64,000 nucleotides of DNA from a virus. Position numbers and translations under genes: made by a program. Where the stretch lies: positions 43,581 to 107,580 of the IMG/VR virus record IMGVR_UViG_3300021957_004962; one strand, 5' to 3'. Below the pieces are notes generated by a model, which made no database searches, had not been told where the DNA came from, and was given only the letters and a program-made list of their open reading frames with translations. This document shows positions 15,217 to 21,913 of this stretch, in pieces. Position 1 is the first letter of the stretch; each line of letters starts with the position of its first letter.

Positions 15217-16002
15217 CTAGTCTATACTTAACATTCCATCTTCAGATATTTCAATTCCATCAACAATAAATTCTTCTACTAAAGTTAAAAATAAAGTATG
15301 TAATTCTTCATAGTTCTCTATCATATCTTTATTATCAATATTTTTTGTCAAAACATGTTGTACTTGATCTTCGTTATTTAAATCTGCAAACCCATGCACT
15401 TTACGTTTAATATCAACATGATCATCTGAAAAGTCTTCATATGCTAATACAATGTGGTTTTTAAATTCATTCATAAACTCTACAAGAATCTTATATTGTT
15501 CTACATAGAACATAAACTTTTCAGTAAAGTATTCTTGATCAAATGTAAGTTGGTTGCTTAGTTTAGCAGTATGAGTTTGAAAATGATTAATGTCATCATC
15601 ATTTTTATTTTTATATTCTGCTATACAGTAACTAATTATTGTAGAAAAAAGATCTTGTCTATATAGTATTACAGTATTCCAATTATGTTTTATGTATTCT
15701 TCCCATAAAATAGGATGGGAGTCTTTCATTTCTTTTAGTGGCACTACTACATTCTTTACCACTACATTGTCACTGTTTAACGAATCGAAAAATTTTGAAT
15801 TTTCAATAACATATTGTGCATCAGATAAATCCTCTTCGTCGAAAAGTTCTCCTCCTAATAGTAGATCGTCATAAGGTACTCCAATTGGCTCATTGAAACG
15901 ATATACACTATCGCCCACCAATTCATCACTTAAAACTTGATGAAGAAAAGTACTGCCAGTTCGACCAGGTGCAACGATTTGTATTTTATATTTCTCTGTC
16001 AT
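15217..16002 (-). CDS. Sulfotransferase-like protein
   Basis: 261 residues. The PAPS-binding P-loop is APGRTGSTFLHQVL (about 11-24), and a second motif NTVILYRQDLFSTIISYC matches the 3'-phosphate-binding region. It transfers sulfate from PAPS to a sugar or other acceptor. AAAGGA precedes ATG 16002. Transcription from the tmRNA promoter could run into it, as only about 20 bases separate them. Confidence 0.7.
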   Translation of the reverse strand: MTEKYKIQIVAPGRTGSTFLHQVLSDELVGDSVYRFNEPIGVPYDDLLLGGELFDEEDLSDAQYVIENSKFFDSLNSDNVVVKNVVVPLKEMKDSHPILWEEYIKHNWNTVILYRQDLFSTIISYCIAEYKNKNDDDINHFQTHTAKLSNQLTFDQEYFTEKFMFYVEQYKILVEFMNEFKNHIVLAYEDFSDDHVDIKRKVHGFADLNNEDQVQHVLTKNIDNKDMIENYEELHTLFLTLVEEFIVDGIEISEDGMLSID

Positions 16003-16020
16003 TAGATGTCCTTTACATTA

Positions 16021-16186
16021 GAGTGGCACTTCTGTTGCTAGGCAGTACCCGCCCCCACATACCCTTAGGCTGCTAATGCCATTTCTGGCGCTCTATTTGC
16101 GTTTGCATTTAGAAATGTTGACCAATAACGCAGTCATCCGGTAAACTCCACTTCACTACCACACCTGTCGATCCTATTTCATCCCC
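16021..16186 (-). ncRNA. ssrA: tmRNA coding piece (permuted, alphaproteobacterial type)
   Basis: Starts GGGGATGAAATAGGATCGAC at 16186: the 5' acceptor-stem strand followed by the conserved D-loop-like GGATCGAC. The tag frame at 16106-16065 reads GCA AAC GCA AAT AGA GCG CCA GAA ATG GCA TTA GCA GCC TAA, giving ANANRAPEMALAA, a normal-length tag with the ALAA ending read by ClpXP/ClpAP. The first seven bases pair with CATCTCC of the acceptor piece, including the G3-U70 wobble that alanyl-tRNA synthetase needs. The 3' end is estimated at about 16021-16030. It would rescue stalled ribosomes and tag unfinished proteins. Confidence 0.93.
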
Positions 16187-16187
16187 A

Positions 16188-16376
16188 TCATAAAGACACT
16201 GAATCTAAAGGTTTACAGATATATTCAACTGTATCCCAATGTCCGTCCGCTGGCATTTCTGTATATTCTACAAGCATAGTTTTACACTGTGCTTTAGTTT
16301 CAAACTGTTGTACATCTTGTTCTAAGCAGGTTGTGCCAGAACAAACTGTTAATAGTATGTGCCAGATAATTTCCAT
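16188..16376 (-). CDS. Small protein inside the tmRNA intervening segment
   Basis: 62 residues from ATG 16376: a hydrophobic start (MEIIWHILLTVCSG) then a domain with paired cysteines (TTCLEQ, KAQCKT, EYICKP). AAGGAC lies nine bases upstream, starting right after the acceptor-piece CCA. The TGA at 16190-16188 stops one base before the mature 5' end of the coding piece. The upstream reading to 16445 is not a gene, because it runs through the acceptor RNA. Small secreted or membrane-anchored Cys proteins of this shape occur in marine phages. Confidence 0.65.
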   Translation of the reverse strand: MEIIWHILLTVCSGTTCLEQDVQQFETKAQCKTMLVEYTEMPADGHWDTVEYICKPLDSVSL

Positions 16377-16390
16377 TCTCAATGTCCTTA

Positions 16391-16452
16391 TGGTGGAGAT
16401 GCGCGGTACTGCCCCGCGGTCCAGTATGCGTTCACGTTGCTTCAACGTTTAC
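16391..16452 (-). ncRNA. ssrA: tmRNA acceptor piece (permuted)
   Basis: It ends CGCATCTCCACCA at 16391, with encoded CCA. Upstream is a 5-bp T-stem, CGCGG/CCGCG, around the 7-base loop GGCAGTA, which differs from the usual T-loop but resembles what I recall for alphaproteobacterial two-piece tmRNAs. Further 5' is a small hairpin ACGTTG/CAACGT. The 5' end (about 16452) is set by the promoter. In the precursor it lies upstream of the coding piece, which is the permuted order. Both pieces are needed for function. Confidence 0.88.
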
Positions 16453-16457
16453 AATAT

Positions 16458-16488
16458 TATTTATAACAGTAGTATATAACGATGTCAA
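16458..16488 (-). promoter_or_regulatory. tmRNA promoter, sigma70-like with a coincident late motif
   Basis: TTGACA (16488-16483), 17-base spacer, TATAAA (16465-16460). The -10 region is also a perfect TATAAATA late motif, so the RNA could be made both early and late. Confidence 0.75.
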
Positions 16489-16498
16489 TCTTTATTAA

Positions 16499-16505
16499 AT
16501 AAATA
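16499..16505 (+). promoter_or_regulatory. T4-late-like promoter motif
   Basis: AATAAATA on the plus strand, 21 bases before ATG 16527, with AAGGGA between. Confidence 0.5.
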
Positions 16506-16526
16506 TTAATATGTAAGGGAAAATAA

Positions 16527-16661
16527 ATGTCAGACAATGTATTAAAATTTCCAGAACTAAGTGAGCTGGACAAACAATTTATTATTTTAGATAAACAGCG
16601 AGAATTAATCAAACAGCAGAAGGAAATGATTGATAAAATAAATCATAACAGAAAGAACTAA
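16527..16661 (+). CDS. Small coiled-coil protein
   Basis: 44 residues (MSDNVLKFPELSELDKQFII ...) forming a charged helix, as in other marine phage mini-proteins beginning MTDNV-KFP. Start by AAGGGA; end overlaps the next gene by TAATG. Confidence 0.7.
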   Translation: MSDNVLKFPELSELDKQFIILDKQRELIKQQKEMIDKINHNRKN

Positions 16662-16999
16662 TGTGGCAACGGTTTCGCAAATGGTTGAATATAGACCATG
16701 TTGTGGATCTATCTGTTGACTTATTTTTACTACTGATTGAAGTTGTATCATCACCAATATTAATAGTGATGCGATTACTGAGATGGACTGTGGGAAAATA
16801 TATATTGGACGGATTAAAGAGTAAAATAAAAAAATTAATATATTGGACAATGGGAAAACATCCAGTACTACAAATTTGGATATGGACGCTTACAATATGT
16901 GTGGCAGCATGTATACTTGTATTAATATGGATCTTTGGTCAGGCGTTTGGAGAATTTGTAATGGAAGAATGGGGTCAAGGTTGGGGGAGTAACTTATAA
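16661..16999 (+). CDS. Membrane protein
   Basis: 112 residues with two hydrophobic regions (DLFLLLIEVVSSPILIVMRL and IWTLTICVAACILVLIWIFG) separated by a basic stretch. Middle gene of a three-gene plus-strand cassette with TAATG overlaps. No family recognised. Confidence 0.65.
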   Translation: MWQRFRKWLNIDHVVDLSVDLFLLLIEVVSSPILIVMRLLRWTVGKYILDGLKSKIKKLIYWTMGKHPVLQIWIWTLTICVAACILVLIWIFGQAFGEFVMEEWGQGWGSNL

Positions 17000-17214
17000 T
17001 GGAACCAAATGAAACAGAAAGAACTGCTATAGAGTTTAGTGCAGATGGCACAGTCGAAGCAATTACCGTCGATCCATCGTCTATGGGTGATGTTCAAGCA
17101 GGAATAGAGTTCATCTATCATATGCGAGAACATCTAGTAGACGTAGGAGTAGCAACAATATATTTGTTTGTGTGTTATACTGCTTATCTATTATTAAAAA
17201 AATATATAAAGTAA
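16999..17214 (+). CDS. Small membrane protein
   Basis: 71 residues: acidic N-terminus, then one membrane segment (VGVATIYLFVCYTAYLLL) and a short Lys tail. Translationally coupled to the previous gene. Function unknown. Confidence 0.65.
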   Translation: MEPNETERTAIEFSADGTVEAITVDPSSMGDVQAGIEFIYHMREHLVDVGVATIYLFVCYTAYLLLKKYIK

Positions 17215-17219
17215 ACTAA

Positions 17220-17444
17220 CTACCACTTGGTTGACATTGTAACATTAAGTTGTTGTTGACTTTGAACAGCATCGATAATTTTACGACATGTATCTACTGG
17301 TGAATTATCGACCATACCTTTGGTTAAAAATCCACTATATGTTTTACGTTTATCCGCCTCTAATGCCATTTGTGATCTTGCTAATTTTTCAATAAATTTA
17401 AGTTCTTCATTGGATAGAGATTGTATTTTGTTGCTTATTACCAT
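17220..17444 (-). CDS. Hypothetical protein
   Basis: 74 residues, helical, beginning MVISNKIQSLSNEELKFIEK. It overlaps the upstream ORF by 38 bases and converges with the plus-strand cassette. No family recognised. Confidence 0.55.
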   Translation of the reverse strand: MVISNKIQSLSNEELKFIEKLARSQMALEADKRKTYSGFLTKGMVDNSPVDTCRKIIDAVQSQQQLNVTMSTKW

Positions 17445-17661
17445 TTTTGGTTTCCCATGCTATTACAAAATTATCTTCACTGATTGATGATATGTCTTCA
17501 TTTCCCCATGTTTCAGCGAAATATGTATCGTACATATTTATAATGTCCGTGTTGTTCCAGTTTTCAGGTATTAGATGACCATTAACTTTCCAAAACATCC
17601 AATTGGCTTCTTTGATAGTAACTGGTAAATATGCACTATAAGAATTGATGAAATGTTTCAT
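17407..17661 (-). CDS. Hypothetical protein
   Basis: About 84 residues from MKHFINSYSAYLP, rich in aromatic residues (EANWMFWKVNGHLIPENW). The N-terminal extension to 17685 is possible. It shares 38 bases with the next gene. Unknown. Confidence 0.5.
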   Translation of the reverse strand: MKHFINSYSAYLPVTIKEANWMFWKVNGHLIPENWNNTDIINMYDTYFAETWGNEDISSISEDNFVIAWETKNGNKQQNTISIQ

Positions 17662-17704
17662 AAGTCTATTTAATCTGTACCTCAAATGTTGTGCGCTAAC
17701 ACTA

Positions 17705-18253
17705 CTAAAAAGTAATCAAGCTCTTTACTTTATTAGATGCACTGGCTTTTAATCCAGTACTCCATTGGTAACTACTGATAGTATTCCACATAAGATCTTC
17801 TCTATACGGTATATTTGTCCATAAACTTTTACCCTGTGTTCTACTTCCATAAATTTCACTTTCTAATTGACCAGGTCCCCATTGACTTTGACCAATTACA
17901 ATCTTCCATTTAGATGGGAAATTTCCTAAATTAAGCATATTGATTATATGCTTTTCTCTAGTTAGGCACAAATTTTCAGTTAATTCAATAGTGTTACTAA
18001 GCCTTAAATCAGGAGTATGCAACACATATGCTTGCTCTACATTAACTGGACCACCGAAATAAATAGGTTGGTTTTTTTCCTTTAGCCCCATTTCTTGTGA
18101 TACACTAGCACTACTCTTATCATCAAGCGGCTTATTAATTATCCATCCAGCTGCTCCGTTACCATTATGTTCATGCATATAAATCAAACTATTACTGAAT
18201 TTTTTAGTTGCCATGGTAGGCAAACTAATTAAAAAGTCTTTACTTAAATTCAT
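17705..18253 (-). CDS. YqgE/AlgH (UPF0301) family protein
   Basis: 182 residues. Family blocks in order: FLISLPTM, SLIYMHEHNGNGAAGWIINKP, IYFGGPVNVEQAYVLHT, LCLTREKHIINML, and KIVIGQSQWGPGQLESEI. The biochemical role of YqgE is unsettled, and I do not recall it as a common phage gene. It is divergent from the lipase. Confidence 0.85.
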   Translation of the reverse strand: MNLSKDFLISLPTMATKKFSNSLIYMHEHNGNGAAGWIINKPLDDKSSASVSQEMGLKEKNQPIYFGGPVNVEQAYVLHTPDLRLSNTIELTENLCLTREKHIINMLNLGNFPSKWKIVIGQSQWGPGQLESEIYGSRTQGKSLWTNIPYREDLMWNTISSYQWSTGLKASASNKVKSLITF

Positions 18254-18297
18254 ATACTATCCCTTTAGGTACTTTAATATATTTACCCAGTTTACCA

Positions 18298-18304
18298 ATA
18301 AATA
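18298..18304 (+). promoter_or_regulatory. T4-late-like promoter motif for the lipase
   Basis: AATAAATA on the plus strand, 31 bases before ATG 18336, with GGGAG between. Confidence 0.55.
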
Positions 18305-18335
18305 TAGTATGAGAGAGTAATACAGGGAGTCTAAG

Positions 18336-19097
18336 ATGACAAATTATAACATAACAAATAATTTTAGTTATGCTAACGCCGCTCATTTTGCAAAATTAAG
18401 CGAATGGGCATACAAGGACAAAGTCAATTTTACAAAAAGTGTCAAATCATTAGGATATAAAGATATTATGTTTTTTGACAAAAATGGTGCGCAAGCATAT
18501 GGTATAAGATTTAAGGATTATGTTATATTAGCATTTAGAGGAACTGAGCCCACACAGTTTAGTGATATAAAAGCAGATCTCAGAGCATTTCATGTAAAGA
18601 ACGAACTAGGTATAGGAAGAGTACATAAAGGATTTAAAAATCAAGTAAATCATCTTTGGCCAGAAATTGAAAAATGGTTATTGAAAAAACCATATAAACA
18701 AGCATATACCTGTGGGCATAGTTTGGGTGCAGCAATGAGTACTATTGCAACTAGTAGACTGCCTGCTGGAACAATATGTTATAACTTTGGAAGTCCAAGA
18801 ACTGGCACTAAAAGTTGGGTCAAGGAAGTTAATAAAAATTTTACAATACATCGTTTTGTAAACAATAATGATATTGTAACTCGTGTTCCTCCAGCTTCAT
18901 TATTCTTTAAACATGCTGGAAATTTACATTACATTAATACATATGGAAATATTCGTAATGCTACGTTATGGCAACGATTTAAAGACAGGTTTAGGGGATA
19001 TCGTGCAGCGTGGAAACAGCGCCAATTTTTTGATAGTTTAAGTGATCATAGTATGACCCACTATGTTAAACACATATCAAATAAAATCGAAGCCTAA
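18336..19097 (+). CDS. Class 3 lipase-like alpha/beta hydrolase
   Basis: 253 residues. Lipase_3 landmarks: the oxyanion region VILAFRGTEPTQFSDI, RVHKGF, the nucleophile elbow CGHSLGAAMS (Ser about 128), the acid in NNNDIVTRVPP, and the late His in DHSMTHYV. There is no signal peptide, so it is cytoplasmic unless a holin releases it. It may attack membrane lipids at lysis. A lone plus-strand gene with its own late motif; its end overlaps 19094 by four bases. Confidence 0.85.
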   Translation: MTNYNITNNFSYANAAHFAKLSEWAYKDKVNFTKSVKSLGYKDIMFFDKNGAQAYGIRFKDYVILAFRGTEPTQFSDIKADLRAFHVKNELGIGRVHKGFKNQVNHLWPEIEKWLLKKPYKQAYTCGHSLGAAMSTIATSRLPAGTICYNFGSPRTGTKSWVKEVNKNFTIHRFVNNNDIVTRVPPASLFFKHAGNLHYINTYGNIRNATLWQRFKDRFRGYRAAWKQRQFFDSLSDHSMTHYVKHISNKIEA

Positions 19098-19309
19098 CCG
19101 CTTACAAATTTACCTTTAGGCCTGTACCATACTTTTTGATCATGAATACGTCCGAGTAGTGCTTGTATCTCTGTCATCTCCGAATGGAGTTGGGTTGATG
19201 TATCACCTTGAGCAATAGCCATTCCTCTGCGTCCAGCTTTTGCTCTTAGTGCTGATTCAATGACTTCAATGTCACGAACTGATAAGTCAAAGTTGTTATT
19301 TGGTTTCAT
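19094..19309 (-). CDS. Conserved marine phage small protein
   Basis: 71 residues from MKPNNNFDLSVRDIEVIESA; ends LLGRIHDQKVWYRPKGKF, a pattern recurring in marine phages. The start at 19309 overlaps the upstream mini-gene by ATGA. Confidence 0.75.
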   Translation of the reverse strand: MKPNNNFDLSVRDIEVIESALRAKAGRRGMAIAQGDTSTQLHSEMTEIQALLGRIHDQKVWYRPKGKFVSG

Positions 19310-19413
19310 AATCCTAAACTCCACATCCAAATTGGTATAACGACTATATGTAATACAACGCATAAGGCAAGCATTAATATAACTATTTTAGGATTGCCTC
19401 TGTCGCCATGCAT
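19306..19413 (-). CDS. Mini membrane protein
   Basis: 35 residues with one membrane helix (IVILMLALCVVLHIVVIPIW). Coupled at both ends (TAATG upstream, ATGA downstream), which is good evidence for translation. Confidence 0.65.
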   Translation of the reverse strand: MHGDRGNPKIVILMLALCVVLHIVVIPIWMWSLGL

Positions 19414-19616
19414 TACTTTGTACTTAGTCCTGAAGGGTTATACTGTGCGCCATTGTATCCCGAGTACTTACTTTCGTCGACACCGAAGTTACACGATGCT
19501 GCAACCAACAAAGCCGCAATTGCCGCATATGATCCTCGCTTACTCCACAAGATAAATCCAGCAAATGTTTTCTCTGCTTCGGCTTGTAGTGAGGCTCTCA
19601 TTTCTTCGTCGGTCAT
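19413..19616 (-). CDS. Small membrane protein
   Basis: 67 residues, one membrane segment (GSYAAIAALLVAASCNFG) after an acidic helix. The leader AGGAAACAGAAC before its ATG is repeated before the next gene upstream. Confidence 0.65.
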   Translation of the reverse strand: MTDEEMRASLQAEAEKTFAGFILWSKRGSYAAIAALLVAASCNFGVDESKYSGYNGAQYNPSGLSTK

Positions 19617-19632
19617 GTTCTGTTTCCTCTCA

Positions 19633-19803
19633 TTACCACCATCCTAATTTTTTGGTGTTGTGTATAATAATTGCAAAGCAAGTGAGGATGTGTACTACCC
19701 ACCAAAACGTTCGAATTGCTGCTACTGCATTTGCTTGCGCATCAGTTTCACCAACTTTTTCGCCAAGGCTTTTAGCCCATATCCGCCACCATCTTTTAAT
19801 CAA
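19633..19803 (-). CDS. Small membrane protein, TTG start
   Basis: 56 residues ending RTFWWVVHILTCFAIIIHNT with KKLGWW. It is a paralogue of 56316-56525. The TTG at 19803 overlaps the DoxX stop (TTGA), and the same AGGAAACAGAAC leader precedes it as precedes 19616, so TTG is preferred over the ATG at 19845. Confidence 0.65.
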   Translation of the reverse strand: MIKRWWRIWAKSLGEKVGETDAQANAVAAIRTFWWVVHILTCFAIIIHNTKKLGWW

Positions 19804-20207
19804 GTTCTGTTTCCTCGCAGAGCGAAGTACATTCCACCTACCCATAGTAGGACATGAAAGTGATCATATAGTATAACGTCTGTGAAACTTTCAGGCTCGC
19901 CAGTCCATATAACACCTGTCATAATACTGGCAATAGTAATGCCCGAGAATCGTGTAATCATATCGCCAAGCTCTTTAATACGCTTTTGCAGTCCAATTAC
20001 ACCGCCAACTACTAAACCTAATGCGGCGCCCAGTTCACCTAATACAACAACTGACCACACCAGTAGAGTTAATTCTACTGGTGAGTCGTTTACGTCGATT
20101 GGCCACTTGTCCATTCCTTGCTGTACAAATACAACAATAAGCGGTAAGCGTAGCAACCAATGAGTCATACAAAACTCTGGGATTTTGTTTACCAAGTTTT
20201 TAAGCAT
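19800..20207 (-). CDS. DoxX-like membrane protein
   Basis: 135 residues, four membrane segments. LLRLPLIVVFVQQGMDKWP at the start and LGELGAALGLVVGG resemble DoxX/quinol-oxidase-associated proteins. Directly after the pseudoazurin gene, which hints at a shared redox or envelope role. The family call is by pattern only. Confidence 0.6.
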   Translation of the reverse strand: MLKNLVNKIPEFCMTHWLLRLPLIVVFVQQGMDKWPIDVNDSPVELTLLVWSVVVLGELGAALGLVVGGVIGLQKRIKELGDMITRFSGITIASIMTGVIWTGEPESFTDVILYDHFHVLLWVGGMYFALRGNRT

Positions 20208-20210
20208 AAC

Positions 20211-20630
20211 TTATAACTCTTTCAACAATGCCTTTAGTTTTTTCTTTGACTTGCCTTTTACTTTGGCTTTGGATACATCATTGTCTCCGTCACCTACGAC
20301 AACAATAGCAATCATACCCATTGACTTGTGTGGTGAACACTGATATAGATATACGCCTGGTGTGTCAAATGTAATCGCAACTTCTTTGTTGAGTTTTGAT
20401 TTACGTGGTGCATCCCAGCCATCTGGACCAGCAATGAATTCTACATTGTGACCTTTTGCTGTTGGTACCCAAGTAATCGTATCGCCTACATCAATACGTG
20501 TGATATCTTCTGAGTACACCATTTTGGCGCCGTCATCACGTTTGTTTAACATTTCGACTGTAGTGTCTGCGGCAAAGGCAGTAGTTGTGAAAGCAGTTAG
20601 TACTGCTATAGTAGCTAGTAATTTTTTCAT
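20211..20630 (-). CDS. Pseudoazurin-like blue copper protein
   Basis: 139 residues. Sec signal (MKKLLATIAVLTAFTTTAFA, cut before ADTT), then a cupredoxin domain. The type-1 copper ligands are all present: His in KGHNVEFI, Cys and His in YLYQCSPHKSMGM, and the final Met. The C-terminus is lysine rich. Pseudoazurin shuttles electrons in the periplasm, for example to copper nitrite reductase. AAGGA precedes the ATG. Confidence 0.87.
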   Translation of the reverse strand: MKKLLATIAVLTAFTTTAFAADTTVEMLNKRDDGAKMVYSEDITRIDVGDTITWVPTAKGHNVEFIAGPDGWDAPRKSKLNKEVAITFDTPGVYLYQCSPHKSMGMIAIVVVGDGDNDVSKAKVKGKSKKKLKALLKEL

Positions 20631-20646
20631 TTTCTATCCTTAAAAT

Positions 20647-20808
20647 TTATTCGCCTAATCCTAAGCAAGGAATTAGTATACTTTGTTTACAGTTGTCTGG
20701 ATAAGCAATCGCCGATCCAAGAATAGGCATACCTACCATCCCGATAATAATAATCAAGAAAGCTAATCCTAATCCTTTTGTAGTACAATAGTTAGTTTGT
20801 TCGCTCAT
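20647..20808 (-). CDS. Small membrane protein
   Basis: 53 residues from MSEQTNYCTTKGLGLAFLII; one membrane segment then YPDNCKQSILIPCLG. GGAGG lies nine bases before ATG 20808. Unknown. Confidence 0.6.
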   Translation of the reverse strand: MSEQTNYCTTKGLGLAFLIIIIGMVGMPILGSAIAYPDNCKQSILIPCLGLGE

Positions 20809-20814
20809 TATTAG

Positions 20815-20880
20815 TGCCTCCATATAATGTATATAGCAGGCTTTGAACAAAAATCAAGCCTGCTATTGTATTTTTTAGTG
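20815..20880 (-). promoter_or_regulatory. Hairpin and weak sigma70-like promoter
   Basis: An inverted repeat GCAGGCTT/AAGCCTGC spans about 20840-20867. On the minus strand TTGATT and TATATA sit 16 bases apart across its right arm. The stem may end the upstream operon or cover the promoter. Confidence 0.4.
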
Positions 20881-20898
20881 CGCTAAAACGTAGCAGTC

Positions 20899-21033
20899 TT
20901 AGTGTGTTGGGTACATGGTATGCTTGTACTCAGAAATCTTATTAGCTTCTTTAAACATACCTTTGTTGCGCAATTCACGAATTGCCATGCAGTATGAACG
21001 ATATTCCATTGCTTTCAAAAATCTCTTAAACAT
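20899..21033 (-). CDS. Small DUF1127-associated protein
   Basis: 44 residues, MFKRFLKAMEYRSYCMAIRE and on; the RELRNKGMFKEANKI part is a paralogue of AELHRQGYYKEAKAL in the next gene upstream. It overlaps that gene's stop. Confidence 0.6.
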   Translation of the reverse strand: MFKRFLKAMEYRSYCMAIRELRNKGMFKEANKISEYKHTMYPTH

Positions 21034-21220
21034 CTTTATCTCCAAGCATAAGTGCTTTGGCTTCTTTGTAGTAGCCTTGACGATGTAGTTCAGCGGCAGC
21101 CCTGGCTCTACCTGCTGATTCACCAAATGCCCATACGCCCATAGCAAATGCAACGGCGTACTTGTTGAGTGTTTTGATAAATGTTGGTGTTTCTACTGGT
21201 GTGTTTCCTACTGCTTCCAT
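21026..21220 (-). CDS. Small DUF1127-associated protein
   Basis: 64 residues from MEAVGNTPVETPTF; a short hydrophobic segment, then RARAAAELHRQGYYKEAKAL. The start at 21220 overlaps the DUF1127 stop (TAATG). Confidence 0.65.
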   Translation of the reverse strand: MEAVGNTPVETPTFIKTLNKYAVAFAMGVWAFGESAGRARAAAELHRQGYYKEAKALMLGDKDV

Positions 21221-21480
21221 TATACCCAACCTCTCAAGTTGCGGTTTGCTTCTACAACACTTCTGTTATCGTGAAAGGTTCCATTAGCAATTGAAGTAAT
21301 ATCACTGCGACCAATGCCCAAGTCTTTTAACTCATAGTCTGAAAGTCTTGACAGTTCAATTTTTGTTTTACGTACCAATGCACGTTTTTGTGATTTAATT
21401 TTCATGTCATGTATAAGGTCCATTAGTCCTTGTACTGCGTCTGTTAAGATAGTTGATGCTGTTAAAATTGCTTGTGTCAT
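21220..21480 (-). CDS. DUF1127 protein
   Basis: 86 residues. The C-terminal half RKTKIELSRLSDYELKDLGI followed by GRSDITSIANGTF is the DUF1127 (YjiS-like) domain common in Alphaproteobacteria, where small members bind RNA and affect phosphate and carbon regulation. The start at 21480 overlaps the upstream stop by TAATG and has GGGAG about ten bases upstream. Confidence 0.8.
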   Translation of the reverse strand: MTQAILTASTILTDAVQGLMDLIHDMKIKSQKRALVRKTKIELSRLSDYELKDLGIGRSDITSIANGTFHDNRSVVEANRNLRGWV

Positions 21481-21650
21481 TAGTTGTGTACTCCCATTCG
21501 TGGCCCAGCGCCGTTGTGTGTCATCATATAGTGATAAGCAAACTGCCAATCACTTTTGTATTCTGTTTTTGCGTATAGTCGCATATCATCAGAGTGCTTA
21601 TTTTTCCTCGCAAACAAGCTCGCAAGGTTATTGTATAGTATATTAACCAT
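21480..21650 (-). CDS. Small basic protein, first gene of the DUF1127 operon
   Basis: 56 residues, MVNILYNNLASLFARKNKHS then an aromatic stretch (SDWQFAYHYMM) and GAGPRMGVHN. GGAGATTCAAA precedes the ATG. The longer ORF in another frame (21763-21524) is rejected. Confidence 0.6.
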   Translation of the reverse strand: MVNILYNNLASLFARKNKHSDDMRLYAKTEYKSDWQFAYHYMMTHNGAGPRMGVHN

Positions 21651-21887
21651 TTTGAATCTCCATATTCAGTTTTGTGGATGCTTGAGGAAAGCAATACCCC
21701 AGGTCTTTTCCTGGCGTCATTCGCTTGATATGGCAGTCTGCGCCTGCCCCTCATTTTTTGCAAGCTGAGGACGCTTGTTGTTGTACTTTTATTTATTTTA
21801 ATATAACACTAAAAACCATGGTTTACTAGTGCTGTATGCGCAAAGACGATATGCGTTTTGTGCAACTGTGCGTATCTGCACATAAGA
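21651..21887 (-). other. Non-coding, structured region before the DUF1127 operon
   Basis: About 235 bases without a convincing gene. Minus-strand hairpins: CCAGG/CCTGG and GGCAG/CTGCC in the proximal leader, and a 25-base inverted repeat at 21813-21837 (CACTA...TAGTG). AAATAAATA at 21796-21790 could be a late motif. Confidence 0.4.
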
Positions 21888-21913
21888 AAAGGGAGAACAA
21901 AATGTCCTCCCTT
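21887..21913 (-). terminator. Intrinsic terminator
   Basis: Minus strand: AAGGGAG/CTCCCTT stem (7 bp), 11-base loop, then TTTT. It ends either the GMP reductase transcript or the candidate small RNA upstream. Confidence 0.7.

Noticed and set aside
16036-16414. 9-base complement between tmRNA coding and acceptor pieces (GGTACTGCC with GGCAGTACC)
   Set aside because: It would compete with the T-stem; kept out of the structure call as it may be chance or an alternative fold.
16377-16445. N-terminal extension of the ORF at 16188 to ATG 16445
   Set aside because: It runs through the tmRNA acceptor piece; the ATG at 16376 with AAGGAC is the likely start.
19804-19845. ATG 19845 as start of the small membrane protein
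   Set aside because: Overlaps the DoxX gene by 46 bases, while TTG 19803 has the duplicated leader and TTGA junction.
21524-21763. 79-codon minus-strand ORF
   Set aside because: Composition is Arg-rich and unlike neighbours; the 56-residue ORF in another frame is coupled to DUF1127 and has a ribosome site.
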